A DNA stretch of 64,000 nucleotides from Plantactinospora soyae (GCF_014874095.1 NZ_JADBEB010000001.1:4340001-4404000), one strand, 5' to 3'; positions 16,931 to 26,528 are shown, counted from the first letter of the stretch. Made by a program: numbers and translations. The notes: generated by a model from the sequence alone, not told the origin.

Positions 16931-17119
16931 CAATCCGAGACGAAACCAGGCACCTCCGGACTGAGCGACGAGGTCCACGCCTCTGTGGCTGGTCACCGAC
17001 CGGAGTGAGCACAGGAGAAGAGCCAGTAGGCACCACCACCACCGCAACCAGCCGAAGCAATCCGGCTCCAACTGGACCAGCCGTTTCCGGTGGGCAGCCC
17101 CGCTGTCGCCTATCGACTG

Positions 17120-17275
17120 CCTGGCTTACGACCGCAAGCGGATGGCGTAGTTTCTTCGAGTTCGACCGGCCAGTTGGAGATGCACAGCCCGGCCGCCGAG
17201 CGACGCTGTGCTGCCGCGCCGCCGATCCGCTACGGCGACCGCCTGGTCGGCAAGCTCGACGCCACCTCCGGCTGA
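17120..17275 (+). pseudogene. Remnant of a YcaQ/AlkZ-type winged-helix DNA glycosylase
   Basis: In two adjacent frames the sequence reads FFEFD and then QLEMHSPAAERRC followed by IRYGDRLVGKLDA. This corresponds to the C-terminal part of winged-helix (HTH_42) crosslink-repair proteins, which typically read FEFDxQLEMYxPxxKRRWG then YGDRLVGKLDA. One frameshift separates the two parts and the N-terminal two thirds are absent. Confidence 0.6.
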
Positions 17276-17687
17276 ACGGCGGGGTTCGCCGTCGGCCGCT
17301 AGGCGGGTCTCAAGGGCCGATCATTGAGAACCCGCAGGGTTTGGACCGCCTGCTCGCTGCCGGCCGGCCGGGCGACGTACACCGAGACGAGCCGGACCCG
17401 GTCGGCGGCGGAGCGTCGTACCGTGGGCTCCCGGTCGTGCGCGAAGCCGGCGGTGTCGCGCAGCCGGTCGCCGAGGTCGGCCAAGGCCCGGTCGACCTCG
17501 GCGCCCCGACCTGGACCGGTGTGGACCGCGACGGTGGATCGCCGCCGTCGCCACGTCATCGATCTGTTCGAGCCCGACCTCGGGTCCACACCGGGACTGC
17601 CGGTCAATCGCTGACGTCGCGATCACCTCGGGAGATCCGAAAGCTGGGCAACGTGCCGCATTGGCGGTCGCGGTACATTGCACAGTC
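17276..17687. other. Decayed intergenic DNA before the AlkD-like gene
   Basis: No gene is supported. A minus-strand frame (17,299-17,607) reads EVDRALADLGDRLRDTAGF and SVYVARPAGSEQAVQTLRV, which looks protein-like but matches no family I know. It may be another gene fragment. Confidence 0.3.
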
Positions 17688-18398
17688 ATGGCCACGACCG
17701 CGGACGTCCGCCACGAACTCGCCAGCCTCGCCGACCCGCGCCGGGCGGAGGGAGTGAGCCGGTATTTGCAGATCATTCCCGGCGGGTATGGCGAGGGCGA
17801 CCGGACCATCGGCGTCTCCGTTCCGGAACAGCGCAGGGTGGCCGGCCGGTACTGGCGCGACCTCTCCATAGCCGAAACGGCGACGCTGCTGAAGAGCGGC
17901 GTGCACGAGGAGAGGCTGACGTCGCTCTTCATCCTGGTGCGAAAGTTCAACAAGGGGGACGAGGAGGAACGGGGCAGGATCTTCAGCATCGTCCTCGCCA
18001 ACACCGGCCGCATCAACAACTGGGACCTGGTGGATTCGTCCGCGCCGTACATCGTCGGCCCCTGGCTGCTCGACAAGGACCGGAGCGTACTGGATCGGTT
18101 GGCCGAGTCGAGCCTGGTGTGGGATCGGCGGATCGCCATCATGGCAACTTTCGCCTTCATCAAAGCAGGCGACTTCCATTGGACCTTCCGGCTCAGTGAA
18201 CGGCTCCTGCGCGACCCACACGACCTCGTCCACAAGGCGGTGGGTTGGATGCTGCGCGAGGCGGGCAACCGTGACAGAGCGGCGGCGGAGGAGTTCCTGG
18301 CGCGACGTTACCGGGTCATGCCACGGGTCATGCTGCGGTACGCGATCGAAAAGTTCGAACCGCAGCGACGTAAGGAGTACCTGTCCGGCGTGGTCTAG
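17688..18398 (+). CDS. AlkD-like DNA alkylation repair protein (HEAT repeats)
   Basis: The 236-residue protein is a HEAT-like repeat DNA glycosylase of the AlkC/AlkD superfamily. It would excise N3- and N7-alkylated purines without base flipping. Visible family motifs are FILVRKFNKGDEEERG, NNWDLVDSSAPYI (the Trp-Asp pair corresponding to AlkD's catalytic Trp and Asp) and HKAVGWMLREAGNRD. Length is normal. ATG 17688 immediately precedes ATTADVRHEL; a longer upstream frame has no support. It stands next to a broken YcaQ/AlkZ-type glycosylase remnant, suggesting a former DNA-repair pair. The operon context is otherwise empty. Confidence 0.92.
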   Translation: MATTADVRHELASLADPRRAEGVSRYLQIIPGGYGEGDRTIGVSVPEQRRVAGRYWRDLSIAETATLLKSGVHEERLTSLFILVRKFNKGDEEERGRIFSIVLANTGRINNWDLVDSSAPYIVGPWLLDKDRSVLDRLAESSLVWDRRIAIMATFAFIKAGDFHWTFRLSERLLRDPHDLVHKAVGWMLREAGNRDRAAAEEFLARRYRVMPRVMLRYAIEKFEPQRRKEYLSGVV

Positions 18399-18419
18399 AT
18401 GATCGATGCTCGCCGGATG

Positions 18420-18469
18420 GTGGGCATCTCTTTGATAAGACTCGCCTTTGGGTGCGAGTCGGAGCCCAC
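18420..18469. terminator. Nested hairpin between convergent genes
   Basis: Outer arms GTGGGC/GCCCAC (18420-18425, 18464-18469) enclose an inner stem GACTCGC/GCGAGTC (18439-18445, 18454-18460). The structure begins 21 bp after the AlkD-like stop. Confidence 0.5.
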
Positions 18470-18490
18470 GATGCACTATCTTCGGCAGTT

Positions 18491-18572
18491 CCGGATGTCA
18501 ACCGACACCGGAGGTCGGCGACGGAACATGAAGGCTCCAGTTAGTGGTGGCGCGCACGGACGGCAGCAAATG
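18491..18572. repeat. 82-bp dispersed repeat, copy 1
   Basis: This segment aligns without gaps to 31776-31857 at about 80 percent identity, and most differences are transitions. It lies 93 bp downstream of the AlkD-like gene and is non-coding in any convincing frame. Confidence 0.8.
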
Positions 18573-18712
18573 AATACACACCTGATCAAGTGGTTCTGGC
18601 GACCGTGCCGCACCTGATCGGCGGCAGAAGTTGACCGCCGCGCAATGAGCGGCGGGCCGGCAGGCTACGACGTCGTCGCCGGCCAGGACCCAGCCCGCAG
18701 CGGCGCCGCCGG

Positions 18713-19390
18713 TCAGCGCCAGTCGTCCGAGCGGGGACGAGCGGCGGCCACCCCGGCGCCGATCCCGTACCCGACCAGCAGCAGCGCGGCCAGCCACAGC
18801 GGCGCGGGCAGGGCCAGCCAGCGCAGCAGGGCGGCGCCCACGATCGCACCGCAGAGCAACGCAAGCACGGACAGCAGCGGCCGTGCCGGCAGCGGCGCGT
18901 GGCCGGCGTCCACTACCAGGCCGGTGATGGTCCGGGTCAGCACGGTGGTGGGCAGGCCGGGCACGCCGAGGCGACGGACCACCCCGTTCTGCCCGCCCAT
19001 TGCCAGCCCGAGCAGCCCGAGCAGTGCCAACTGGGTGGCGAGGTTCGGTATCCCGACGACGCTGACCACGATCGCGGCGACGATGACAAGTCCGGCCTGT
19101 ACTCCGGTAGCGATCGCCAGCAGGCGGCCGCGGTGCAGCGTCCGGTCGGCCGCCCACCGTCCGCCGACCCGGGCGCCCAGCACGAAGGCCACCAACGCCA
19201 GCAGACTCGCCTCGATCGAAACCCCGCCAGTCCCGGCGATGGCGAAGCCGAGAAACACCACGTTGCCCGTCATGTTGGACACGAACACGCGGCCCAGGCT
19301 CAATAAGCTGAACGCGTCCACCAGGCCGGATACCACGGTCAGACCGACCAGCAGCCCAGGCAGGGGCCCCTGCGGACGCCGCTCGGTCAC
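18713..19390 (-). CDS. YoaK/DUF1275 family membrane protein
   Basis: The 225-residue protein has six hydrophobic segments. It carries the DUF1275 signatures SGLVDAFSLLSLGRVFVSNMTGNVVFLG near the N-terminus and GLAMGGQNGVVRRLGVPGLPTTVLTRTITG in the middle. Family function is unknown; YoaK-like proteins are proposed small transporters. Length is normal. It converges with the AlkD-like gene and has no same-strand partner. Confidence 0.9.
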   Translation of the reverse strand: MTERRPQGPLPGLLVGLTVVSGLVDAFSLLSLGRVFVSNMTGNVVFLGFAIAGTGGVSIEASLLALVAFVLGARVGGRWAADRTLHRGRLLAIATGVQAGLVIVAAIVVSVVGIPNLATQLALLGLLGLAMGGQNGVVRRLGVPGLPTTVLTRTITGLVVDAGHAPLPARPLLSVLALLCGAIVGAALLRWLALPAPLWLAALLLVGYGIGAGVAAARPRSDDWR

Positions 19391-19814
19391 CGCCTCAGTT
19401 TAATGCAGCTACCGGCCCGGCCGGGCCGTGATGCGTACGCTCCGCCGCCGACGGCAGGGCGTCAGACCAATCGTCCCGGCCGCTGGGTGTCGGCCGCTCG
19501 CCGGAGACGTCCGGGACCGCCCAGTCGTATTCGATCGTGGTGTCGGGACAGGCGACCCGCACCCGTCGGCCATGCGTTGGCGGCTGACCGCGATACAAAC
19601 CCGGGGCCGGGGGCTGCCGCTGTGAACCGTAAGTACATATCCGCGTGGGGTAGAGGCTGATCTTCCTGGGGGGCGCGAGTAGCACGGCGGCCCGTGTGCA
19701 TCCGACACGCTTCGAGCGGTCATGTGTTGCGCTGGCCACTGACTGACTCCAGGAGCTGACTCCATGGGGCGGCGGGCGACGGCGGTAGCTCCGATGCCGC
19801 CCGCGCCCGCGTCG
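19391..19814. other. Intergenic region without a supported gene
   Basis: A minus-strand frame directly upstream of the DUF1275 gene (19,395-19,600) reads RRVRVACPDTTIEYDWAVPD, which looks protein-like but is not recognised and has no usable ribosome site. Nothing else is visible. Confidence 0.3.
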
Positions 19815-20888
19815 CTAGTCCTTCATCTTCACGGTCACGGTGCCGGTGTCGGTAAGGCCGTCCTGGGCGAGCCGGTAGACGAAGCTGTCTTGCAGCTTAT
19901 GGGCTGCGGTGCGCTGGTAGACCACCTCGTATCGGGAGTCGTGGCTGGTGAGGAAGCCATATTTGGGTGGAACGACGATGTTCAGGATGGCGCTGGGACT
20001 GGCGACGTCGTTGTCCCGTACCTTGATCACCTTGGCAGTGGTCCGGTACGCGTGTGCGAGGTCGTCGTTGGCGATCGGCCCGGTGCCAAAGGTGCGGTTA
20101 CCACGGTTCAGGAAGAGGCCTTCGCTGGTCTGGACGTCGGGCCGGCCGTCGGCGTTGGCGTCGACCACCTCGGCGGTCCAGCCGCCGTCGTCACCCTGGT
20201 GCAACCACGCCTTGGTTCCGTCGTCGAAGATCACCACTACTCCCATGGAGGGTTCGGTTGTGGCGGTGTGGAAGGCGACCAGGGCGTCCATTGCGCCGTT
20301 GCCGTCGAAGTCCGCCACCTGGTGGTCGTTGATCTCGCCCTGGTCCTGCTGGATCGGTCCGTACGAAAGTTGGCCGGCCGCCGTGTTCAGGTAGGTGACG
20401 AATCCGGCGCCCTGGTTGGTCCACCAGAAGACGTCGGTGCGGCGGTCGCCGTTGAAGTCGGCCGTTCCGATCTCGTTGAGCTGGATCTCGGACGACTCGA
20501 GCACTTCAGGGACGAAGTTGCGCAGGACGAAGATCGAGCCTTGTGCGCCGACCGGGCCGCCGTGGAACGAGCCGACGATCAGTTCGGTACTACCGTTGCC
20601 GCCGAGGTCGACCGCCACGCCCATGTCCGGGCAGTGTGAGACTGGTACTTGGGCGCCCGGCGGCAGGTAGGGGTGCTCCTCGACCGCGCCGGTGCCGCCC
20701 CACTGGACGCTGATGGCGCACTGCTGGTGGTCGCTGGAACTGCCCGGATGGATGAGGTCCAGTCTCCGGTCCCCGTTCAGGTCAGCCCAAATCGAGTCGT
20801 TGAGTCCACCGGCCCGGACCGGTACGACGAATGTCAGCGATCCGAGTAATACCGCGCTGACAAGGACTGCGAATCGTCTCTTCCACAT
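19815..20888 (-). CDS. Secreted FG-GAP/VCBS-repeat protein
   Basis: The 357-residue protein has a signal peptide (WKRRFAVLVSAVLLGSLTFV, cleavage after VRA). Four Ca-binding-like FG-GAP repeats carry D-x-N-x-D-x-x-x-D motifs: ADLNGDRRLDLI, ADFNGDRRTDVF, ADFDGNGAMDAL and VDANADGRPDVQ. These form a seven-bladed-propeller-type fold used for adhesion or carbohydrate binding. Residues 300-357 (DNDVASPSAILNIVVPPKYG onward) look like a terminal cadherin/Ig-type domain. ATG 20888 follows AAGGGA. It stands alone, and no enzyme domain is seen. Confidence 0.82.
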   Translation of the reverse strand: MWKRRFAVLVSAVLLGSLTFVVPVRAGGLNDSIWADLNGDRRLDLIHPGSSSDHQQCAISVQWGGTGAVEEHPYLPPGAQVPVSHCPDMGVAVDLGGNGSTELIVGSFHGGPVGAQGSIFVLRNFVPEVLESSEIQLNEIGTADFNGDRRTDVFWWTNQGAGFVTYLNTAAGQLSYGPIQQDQGEINDHQVADFDGNGAMDALVAFHTATTEPSMGVVVIFDDGTKAWLHQGDDGGWTAEVVDANADGRPDVQTSEGLFLNRGNRTFGTGPIANDDLAHAYRTTAKVIKVRDNDVASPSAILNIVVPPKYGFLTSHDSRYEVVYQRTAAHKLQDSFVYRLAQDGLTDTGTVTVKMKD

Positions 20889-21331
20889 AGGAAGTCCCTT
20901 CGTGGCGTCAATAACGCCGGGGTTCGGGTTCGAATCGCACTGGAGCCTATGGTCACGCAAAGCATCTGCGTTGTCGCTGATAGTGTTCCGACAGCTACTC
21001 TCGGCCTGACAGCGAAGGGGACTGGCTGACCGGCTGGAACTCGCGCGATATCCGCCGCTGGGGTCTGGACGAGCTGGCTCTCGCGCTGGCCATTGCGGCA
21101 GCTGCACCGCTTGCCGGCGCCACCGGTACCAGTCGTCTCGTGGGCCGGGGCCGGCTGGCCGGCAGCGGAGGCGTGCCGTGGGGTGGCCGGCTCGAGGACC
21201 TGGTAGCTGCCTGCGGCTCGTACGGTGCCTGCGAGCGCGGTCCGAGAGGAATCAGCGCGGGACGTTGAAGATTTCCTACGTCATGTCCCCTAGTATCGAA
21301 GCATTCTTACATCTCGTTACGGGGAGGACGC
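20889..21331 (+). promoter_or_regulatory. Divergent intergenic region with probable subtilase promoter
   Basis: No gene is seen in these 443 bases. A good -10 element TAGTAT lies at 21291-21296, 35 bases before the subtilase ATG. A possible -35 TTGAAG at 21265-21270 is at 20-bp spacing, longer than ideal. GGGGAGG at 21320-21326 is the ribosome site. Confidence 0.4.
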
Positions 21332-24300
21332 ATGGGTCCTGGAAGAAGGCTGGCCGCCTGGCTTTCCGCCACCGGTCTCGGTGCCGCGTTGCTGGTGGCT
21401 CCGCAGGCCGGCGCGCAGGCAGCGCCGGCGCCGGCGGGCGGGGCGGTGGCACCCGCGAGTCGTACCGTGACGTTGATCAGCGGCGATCGGGTGCTGCTGA
21501 CCGACGACGGGCGGACCAGCGTCGAGCGGCAGCCGGGACGCGAGCACGTGCGGTTCGTGTCGTACCGCGACGACGCCCGGCACCTGCACGTGATTCCGTC
21601 GGACGCGCTGCCGCTGCTGCGGGCCGGGCTGCTGGACGCCCGGCTCTTCGACGTCACCGCCCTGCGCGACTTCGGGTACCACGACGGCCGGGCCGACCTG
21701 CCGTTGATCGTCACGTACCGGGGGGAAGCCGCGCGGGTGTCGGCCCGCTCGGCCGTGGCGGGCGCGACCGTGAGCCGGGACCTGCCGGCGATGGACGCGC
21801 TCGCGGTCCGCGCGCCGAAGTCGAACACCGGACTGCTCTGGCGGAGTCTCACGGCTGACGGCACTGCGACCCGGAGCCTGAGCGGCGGCATCGGTAAGGT
21901 CTGGCTGGACGGGCTGCGCAGGCCGACGCTCGAGGTCAGCGTGCCGCAGATCGGCGCGCCCGCAGCCTGGCAGGCCGGATACGACGGCACCGGCGTACGC
22001 GTGGCGGTGCTGGACACCGGCATCGACGCCACCCACCCGGACCTGGCCGGCAAGGTGATCGCCACGCGGAACTTCACCGAGGGCGAGGAGGACGACCGGG
22101 ACCTGGTCGGCCACGGTACCCACGTGGCCTCCACCATCGTCGGCAGCGGGGCGGCGTCGCAGGGCCGGTACCGGGGCGTCGCGCCCGGCGCCCGGGTGCT
22201 CGACGGCAAGGTGTGCGTGGACGGCGGCTGCGCCGACTCGTGGATCCTCGCGGGCATGGAGTGGGCCGCCGCCGAGCAGCACGCCTCGATCGTCAACATG
22301 AGCCTCGGCGGTCCCGACACACCGGGCACGGACCCTGTGGAGGAGGCGGTCCAACGCCTCAGCGACCAGTACGGCACCCTCTTCGTCGTCGCCTCCGGCA
22401 ACGACGGCGGCGAAGCGGCGGTCGGCTCCCCGGCGAGCGCGGACGCGGCCCTGGCCGTGGCCGCGGTGGACGCCGACGACCGGTTGGCCGATTTCTCGAA
22501 CCGGGGCCCGCGCGGCGATGACGGGGCGCTCAAGCCGGACATCTCCGCTCCCGGCGTCGACATCACGGCGGCCAACAGCAAGGACGGGCGGCTTGGCGAA
22601 CCGGGGGAGGCCTACACGACCGTCTCCGGTACGTCGATGGCCACCCCGCACGTGGCCGGAGCGGCGGCGCTGCTCGCCCAGCGTCACCCGGACTGGTCCG
22701 GGGCCTCGCTCAAGTCCACGCTGATGGGATCGACCAAGCCCACCAGCCCCATCGACCTGCTCGGCCAGGGCGCGGGCCGGGTCGACGTGGCTGCGGCGAT
22801 CGGCCGGAGCGTCACCACCGCCCCGGCCAGCGTCAGCCTTCCCCTCCAGGAGTGGCCGCACGGCGACGACCCGCTGCTGACCAGGACCGTCACCTATCAC
22901 AACCACGGCGACGCCGACGTGACGCTGGCCCTGGCGTGGCAGGCGATCGGTCCGGACGGTAGCCCGGCACCGGCCGGCATGTTCAGCCTGGACCGGCAGA
23001 CCGTCACCGTGCCTGCCGGTGGCGACGCGACGGTCCGGCTCAACGCCGACACCAGGATCTCCTCGCCGGTCGGCCGCTTCGGCGGGTACCTGACCGCGTC
23101 CGGCGGCGGGCTGGTGGTACGGACCCCGTTCGGGGTGGAGAAGGAGTCCGAGCGGTACCCGCTCACCCTGGTCCTGACCACGCGGTCCGGCGCGCCGGCG
23201 ACGGACTACAGCGCCATCGCCTTCCGGCTCGACACGTTCGACTCATTTCCTGCGAACGACACCGGCGGCACGGACGGCACCCTGGAGTTCCGACTGCCCC
23301 GGGGACGCTACGCGATCTTCTCGGCCATCTTCGAGGGTCAGGACGAGCAGCTCACCTCCACCCTGCTCGCCCAGCCGCAGCTCGACCTGACCGGCGCGCA
23401 GACCGTGGCCCTGGACGCCCGGCTGGCGAAGCCCGTGAATGTCACCGTGACCAACCCGGCCGCCCGGGGCGTCTGGGGTGAGTTCAGCGCCCGGACCAGG
23501 GCGGCCGACCTGCCGGGCATCTCACTGGAGATGAACATGGGGAGCCTCGACGGCTTCGACCGGGCCTACACCGGCCAGATCGGCCCGGACCAGGCCGTGG
23601 ACGGGTTCTCCACAAAGATCAACGGCGTGTTGGCCCTGCCCGGACCCGACGGCAGCCTCGACGGCAGCCCGTTCGCCTACCACCTCGCCTGGTTCCGTGA
23701 GGGGCGGATGTTCAACGGGCTCGACCGCCGGCTGAGCCCGTCGTCTCTCGCCACGGTCCGCGAGAACTACGCCGCGCAGGGCACGGGCACCACCGGCGCG
23801 ACAACGGCGTACGCGAGGGCGCGCGGTCTGTCCGGCAACTTCACCACGACGGTCCTGCCGTTCACCCTGCCGTTCACCCGCACCGAGTACTTCAACACCG
23901 ACGGTGAGGTCCAGTGGACCAAGTTGTTCCAGGAACGGGTGCCCAGGCCCGGCCAGCCGGCCAACATCCAGACCACGGCGGAGCAGCCCGACGTCGCGTA
24001 CCGGGCCGGCCAGAGCTACGACGAGCGGTGGAACCGGGGCGTCTTCGGGCCCTCCCTCGCCGGTCCGGGTAGCTCGCCCGAGTGGGTGAGCCGGCAGGGT
24101 GACACCATCCTGGCGGCGCCGCCGATCTTCACCGAGGGCTCGGGACGGCGGGTCTCCGGCCGCGTGTCGAACCCGCACATCGCCCTCTACCGGGACGGGA
24201 AGCTGCTCGCCGAGGCCGCCGCGCTGCGCGGGGAGTTCACCGTGCCGGCCGGCGACGCGGGCTACCGGCTGCAGATCGACGCCCAGCGGGCCGCACCGCT

Positions 24301-24697
24301 CACCCTCACCACCCGGGCGAGCGTGGCGTGGACGTTCCGCTCGGCACACGTCGACAGCGACCAGCCGCTCCGGCTGCCGCTGTCGGTAGTGCGCTTCACG
24401 CCCGCGCTCGACGAGCGCAACAGCGCCCCGGCTGGCCTGACGTACCGGGTGCCGGTCACCGTCGAGACCCAGCCCGGCTCGGCGGCGGGAACTCTTCTGC
24501 GTCCGACGGTCGAGGCGTCGTTCGACGACGGCCAGACGTGGCGACCGGTGCCGGTGCTCGGTGAGCAGGGCGGTTGGTACGTGAGGGTCCCGCACCCCGC
24601 GGCCGACGGATACGTCTCGCTGCGGGCCAGGGCGACCGACACCGCCGGTAACACGGTGGACCAGACCATCATCCGCGCCTACCGGATCGGGGGATAA
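21332..24697 (+). CDS. Secreted subtilisin-like serine protease (S8), large
   Basis: The 1121-residue protein has a signal peptide (residues 1-30), a propeptide to about residue 200 and an S8 domain at about 205-490. The catalytic triad is intact: Asp228 (VAVLDTGID), His261 (GHGTHVAS) and Ser435 (SGTSMATPH), with oxyanion Asn357 in ASGND. A long C-terminal region (490-1121) is beta-rich and contains Ig- or bacterial-subtilase-type accessory domains, as in other 1,100-residue actinomycete subtilases. It should degrade extracellular protein. ATG 21332 follows GGGGAGG. It is monocistronic, ending at a strong hairpin. Confidence 0.95.
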   Translation: MGPGRRLAAWLSATGLGAALLVAPQAGAQAAPAPAGGAVAPASRTVTLISGDRVLLTDDGRTSVERQPGREHVRFVSYRDDARHLHVIPSDALPLLRAGLLDARLFDVTALRDFGYHDGRADLPLIVTYRGEAARVSARSAVAGATVSRDLPAMDALAVRAPKSNTGLLWRSLTADGTATRSLSGGIGKVWLDGLRRPTLEVSVPQIGAPAAWQAGYDGTGVRVAVLDTGIDATHPDLAGKVIATRNFTEGEEDDRDLVGHGTHVASTIVGSGAASQGRYRGVAPGARVLDGKVCVDGGCADSWILAGMEWAAAEQHASIVNMSLGGPDTPGTDPVEEAVQRLSDQYGTLFVVASGNDGGEAAVGSPASADAALAVAAVDADDRLADFSNRGPRGDDGALKPDISAPGVDITAANSKDGRLGEPGEAYTTVSGTSMATPHVAGAAALLAQRHPDWSGASLKSTLMGSTKPTSPIDLLGQGAGRVDVAAAIGRSVTTAPASVSLPLQEWPHGDDPLLTRTVTYHNHGDADVTLALAWQAIGPDGSPAPAGMFSLDRQTVTVPAGGDATVRLNADTRISSPVGRFGGYLTASGGGLVVRTPFGVEKESERYPLTLVLTTRSGAPATDYSAIAFRLDTFDSFPANDTGGTDGTLEFRLPRGRYAIFSAIFEGQDEQLTSTLLAQPQLDLTGAQTVALDARLAKPVNVTVTNPAARGVWGEFSARTRAADLPGISLEMNMGSLDGFDRAYTGQIGPDQAVDGFSTKINGVLALPGPDGSLDGSPFAYHLAWFREGRMFNGLDRRLSPSSLATVRENYAAQGTGTTGATTAYARARGLSGNFTTTVLPFTLPFTRTEYFNTDGEVQWTKLFQERVPRPGQPANIQTTAEQPDVAYRAGQSYDERWNRGVFGPSLAGPGSSPEWVSRQGDTILAAPPIFTEGSGRRVSGRVSNPHIALYRDGKLLAEAAALRGEFTVPAGDAGYRLQIDAQRAAPLTLTTRASVAWTFRSAHVDSDQPLRLPLSVVRFTPALDERNSAPAGLTYRVPVTVETQPGSAAGTLLRPTVEASFDDGQTWRPVPVLGEQGGWYVRVPHPAADGYVSLRARATDTAGNTVDQTIIRAYRIGG

Positions 24698-24704
24698 GCC
24701 GACG

Positions 24705-24749
24705 GGTACGGCCCGACGGCGGCCGACTGGCAGCCGTCGGGCCCGTACC
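24705..24749 (+). terminator. Strong hairpin after the subtilase gene
   Basis: A stem of about 16 bp (24705-24720 paired with 24733-24749, one bulged G) with a 12-base loop begins 8 bases after the stop codon. No T-tract follows, as usual in actinobacteria. Confidence 0.85.
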
Positions 24750-25254
24750 GCGGACGAGTTCGCGGGCCGACCGGTGAACCGAGCCTCGCCCACCCAAGAG
24801 CGACAGCGTCGGCCTGAGCCTGTACGCGGTACTCCGCGACCTGCAACACCTACTCATCCGCCCGGTCGGCGCAGGCCCAGCCCGCACACCCAGATGAGGA
24901 AGCACTACCAGTTGGTTGGCTGAGTCGATACCTCCTGTCGGATCGCGCGACGCTCGACGATCCGGCGCCATGCCGATGCCTCTGGACGGCAGGGCCGTCC
25001 GCAGCGGCCCTCCCGTGACGTCGTGATATAAATAGACGTCGATTGATGGGGAACGCGGGGAGCTGCCCTGCATCCGCGTCGATGGATCCGATCGGGCGTG
25101 CGAACGCTCGTACTGACCGGCGTTGGTCCGGCGCCTCGATCACCACGCCCACGATGGCGACCAGCTACGCCGCGACCTAGCGGCCGGACGGTGGAGTCCG
25201 CGCTGAGCCGCCCCGCAGCTGAGCAGGTCCACCCACTCCTGATTGGAATCGACG
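24750..25254. other. Intergenic region upstream of the lactonase gene
   Basis: No gene is supported. The only AT-rich spot is GATATAAATA near 25,025, flanked on both sides by GACGTC hexamers 12 bases apart. This may be an operator/promoter for the following gene, although it lies about 215 bases before its start. Confidence 0.35.
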
Positions 25255-26310
25255 GTGCCCCGACGATCCGCCCCCGCCGCCCTGGCCGGCACCTTGACGC
25301 TGCTGACCGCCCTGACCATCAGCACCACGATCGCCGGTGACCCGGCGGATGCCGGTGACACCGTGCGCGCCGGCGGCCCGACGGCCACCGGAGTCCCCGC
25401 CGGCAGGGCCGGCCCTTGTACGCCGGACGCCTCCTACCCTCCACCGCTGCCCGCCACCAGCGTGGCCGCCACCAGGATCAGCGGCAACTTCAGCTTCCTG
25501 GAGGGACCGGTCTGGCTCGCCCAGTCGGGTCAACTGCTCCTTTCCGATATGCGCGGCGGTACGGGCCCGGAGAACGTGCAGCCCTCGACGATTCGCCGGT
25601 TCACCCCACCGAACACGTTCGATGTGTTCCGCGAGAACGCCGGCAGCAACGGGCTGGCCGTGACCGCAGACGGCACCCGGCTGCTCGCCGCCACCCACGA
25701 CCAGCGCAGCGTGTCGTCGTACCAGCTCTTCGACGGAAGCCGGAGCTCCCTGGCGAGCGGTTTCCAGGGGCGGCGCTTCAACTCCCCGAACGACCTCACC
25801 ATCCGCTCCGACGGCACCGTCTACGTCACCGACCCGAACTTCCAACGCGGCAACCGACCGGACGAACTGGGCGGGATGACCGGGGTCTTCCGGGTGAGCG
25901 GGGGTGAGGTGTTCCTCGTCGACGGCACCGTGTCCCAACCCAACGGGGTTGTGCTGTCGCCGGACGAGACGACCCTCTACGTGGGTGGCAACGCCGACAA
26001 CACCATCTACCGGTACGACCTCCTACCGGACGGCAGCACCAGTGGGCGCACCGTGTTCGCGAACATCGCCGGCCCGGACGGCGCGACGGTGGACTGCGCC
26101 GGCAACATCTACTGGGCCTCCCACACCGACGGGCGAATCCACGTTTTCGCGCCCAGCGGCGAAAAGCTGGGCACGATCTCCGCGGGCCGGAACAGCACCA
26201 ACGCCGCTTTTGGTGGCCCCGACGGCCGAACCCTCTTCATCACCTCCGGCACCTGGGGCAACTTCGGTCTGTACCAGGTCGGACTCAACGTGCCGGGCTC
26301 GCCGTACTGA
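25255..26310 (+). CDS. Secreted SMP-30/gluconolactonase-like protein
   Basis: The 351-residue protein has a signal peptide (PRRSAPAALAGTLTLLTALT, residues 2-21, cleaved near residue 28) and a six-bladed SMP-30/LRE beta-propeller. Family motifs include FLEGPVWLAQSGQLLLSD, where the Glu is a predicted metal ligand, NSPNDLTIRSDGTVYVTDP with the Asn/Asp ligands, and QPNGVVLSPDETTLYV. It would hydrolyse sugar lactones outside the cell. GTG 25255 gives a compact signal peptide; a TTG 12 bases earlier is possible. It converges with the glycosidase gene across a perfect terminator. Confidence 0.9.
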   Translation: MPRRSAPAALAGTLTLLTALTISTTIAGDPADAGDTVRAGGPTATGVPAGRAGPCTPDASYPPPLPATSVAATRISGNFSFLEGPVWLAQSGQLLLSDMRGGTGPENVQPSTIRRFTPPNTFDVFRENAGSNGLAVTADGTRLLAATHDQRSVSSYQLFDGSRSSLASGFQGRRFNSPNDLTIRSDGTVYVTDPNFQRGNRPDELGGMTGVFRVSGGEVFLVDGTVSQPNGVVLSPDETTLYVGGNADNTIYRYDLLPDGSTSGRTVFANIAGPDGATVDCAGNIYWASHTDGRIHVFAPSGEKLGTISAGRNSTNAAFGGPDGRTLFITSGTWGNFGLYQVGLNVPGSPY

Positions 26311-26428
26311 CGGGCGGGGGCGGCTCAACCAGCCATTCGCAGATCACGGGCTGGGACGCGGGCACCGGCGGGCCGGGTTGCGATCCCTCATGACCTGCTG
26401 TGGCGACGGGCGTCGACAGGAACTCCAG

Positions 26429-26466
26429 GACCCCGGCGATGAGGCAACGTCCTCATCGCCGGGGTC
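26429..26466. terminator. Perfect 16-bp bidirectional hairpin
   Basis: Arms GACCCCGGCGATGAGG and its exact complement enclose a 6-base loop (CAACGT). It lies between the convergent lactonase and glycosidase genes and can serve both. Confidence 0.9.
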
Positions 26467-26528
26467 TGCGAGCCAGCCGCATGCGTACCCGGACGCCCGG
26501 TCAGCGGTGGGGTTGGGCGGTGGCACCG

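Noticed and set aside
16690-17757. 355-codon plus-strand frame
   Set aside because: It overlaps remnants in other frames and the AlkD-like start, has no ribosome site and no domain; composition suggests a chance open frame.
20925-20950. tRNA-like T-loop sequence (GGGTTCGAATC)
   Set aside because: The flanking bases do not pair into a T-stem and no acceptor or anticodon stem can be drawn, so no tRNA is called.
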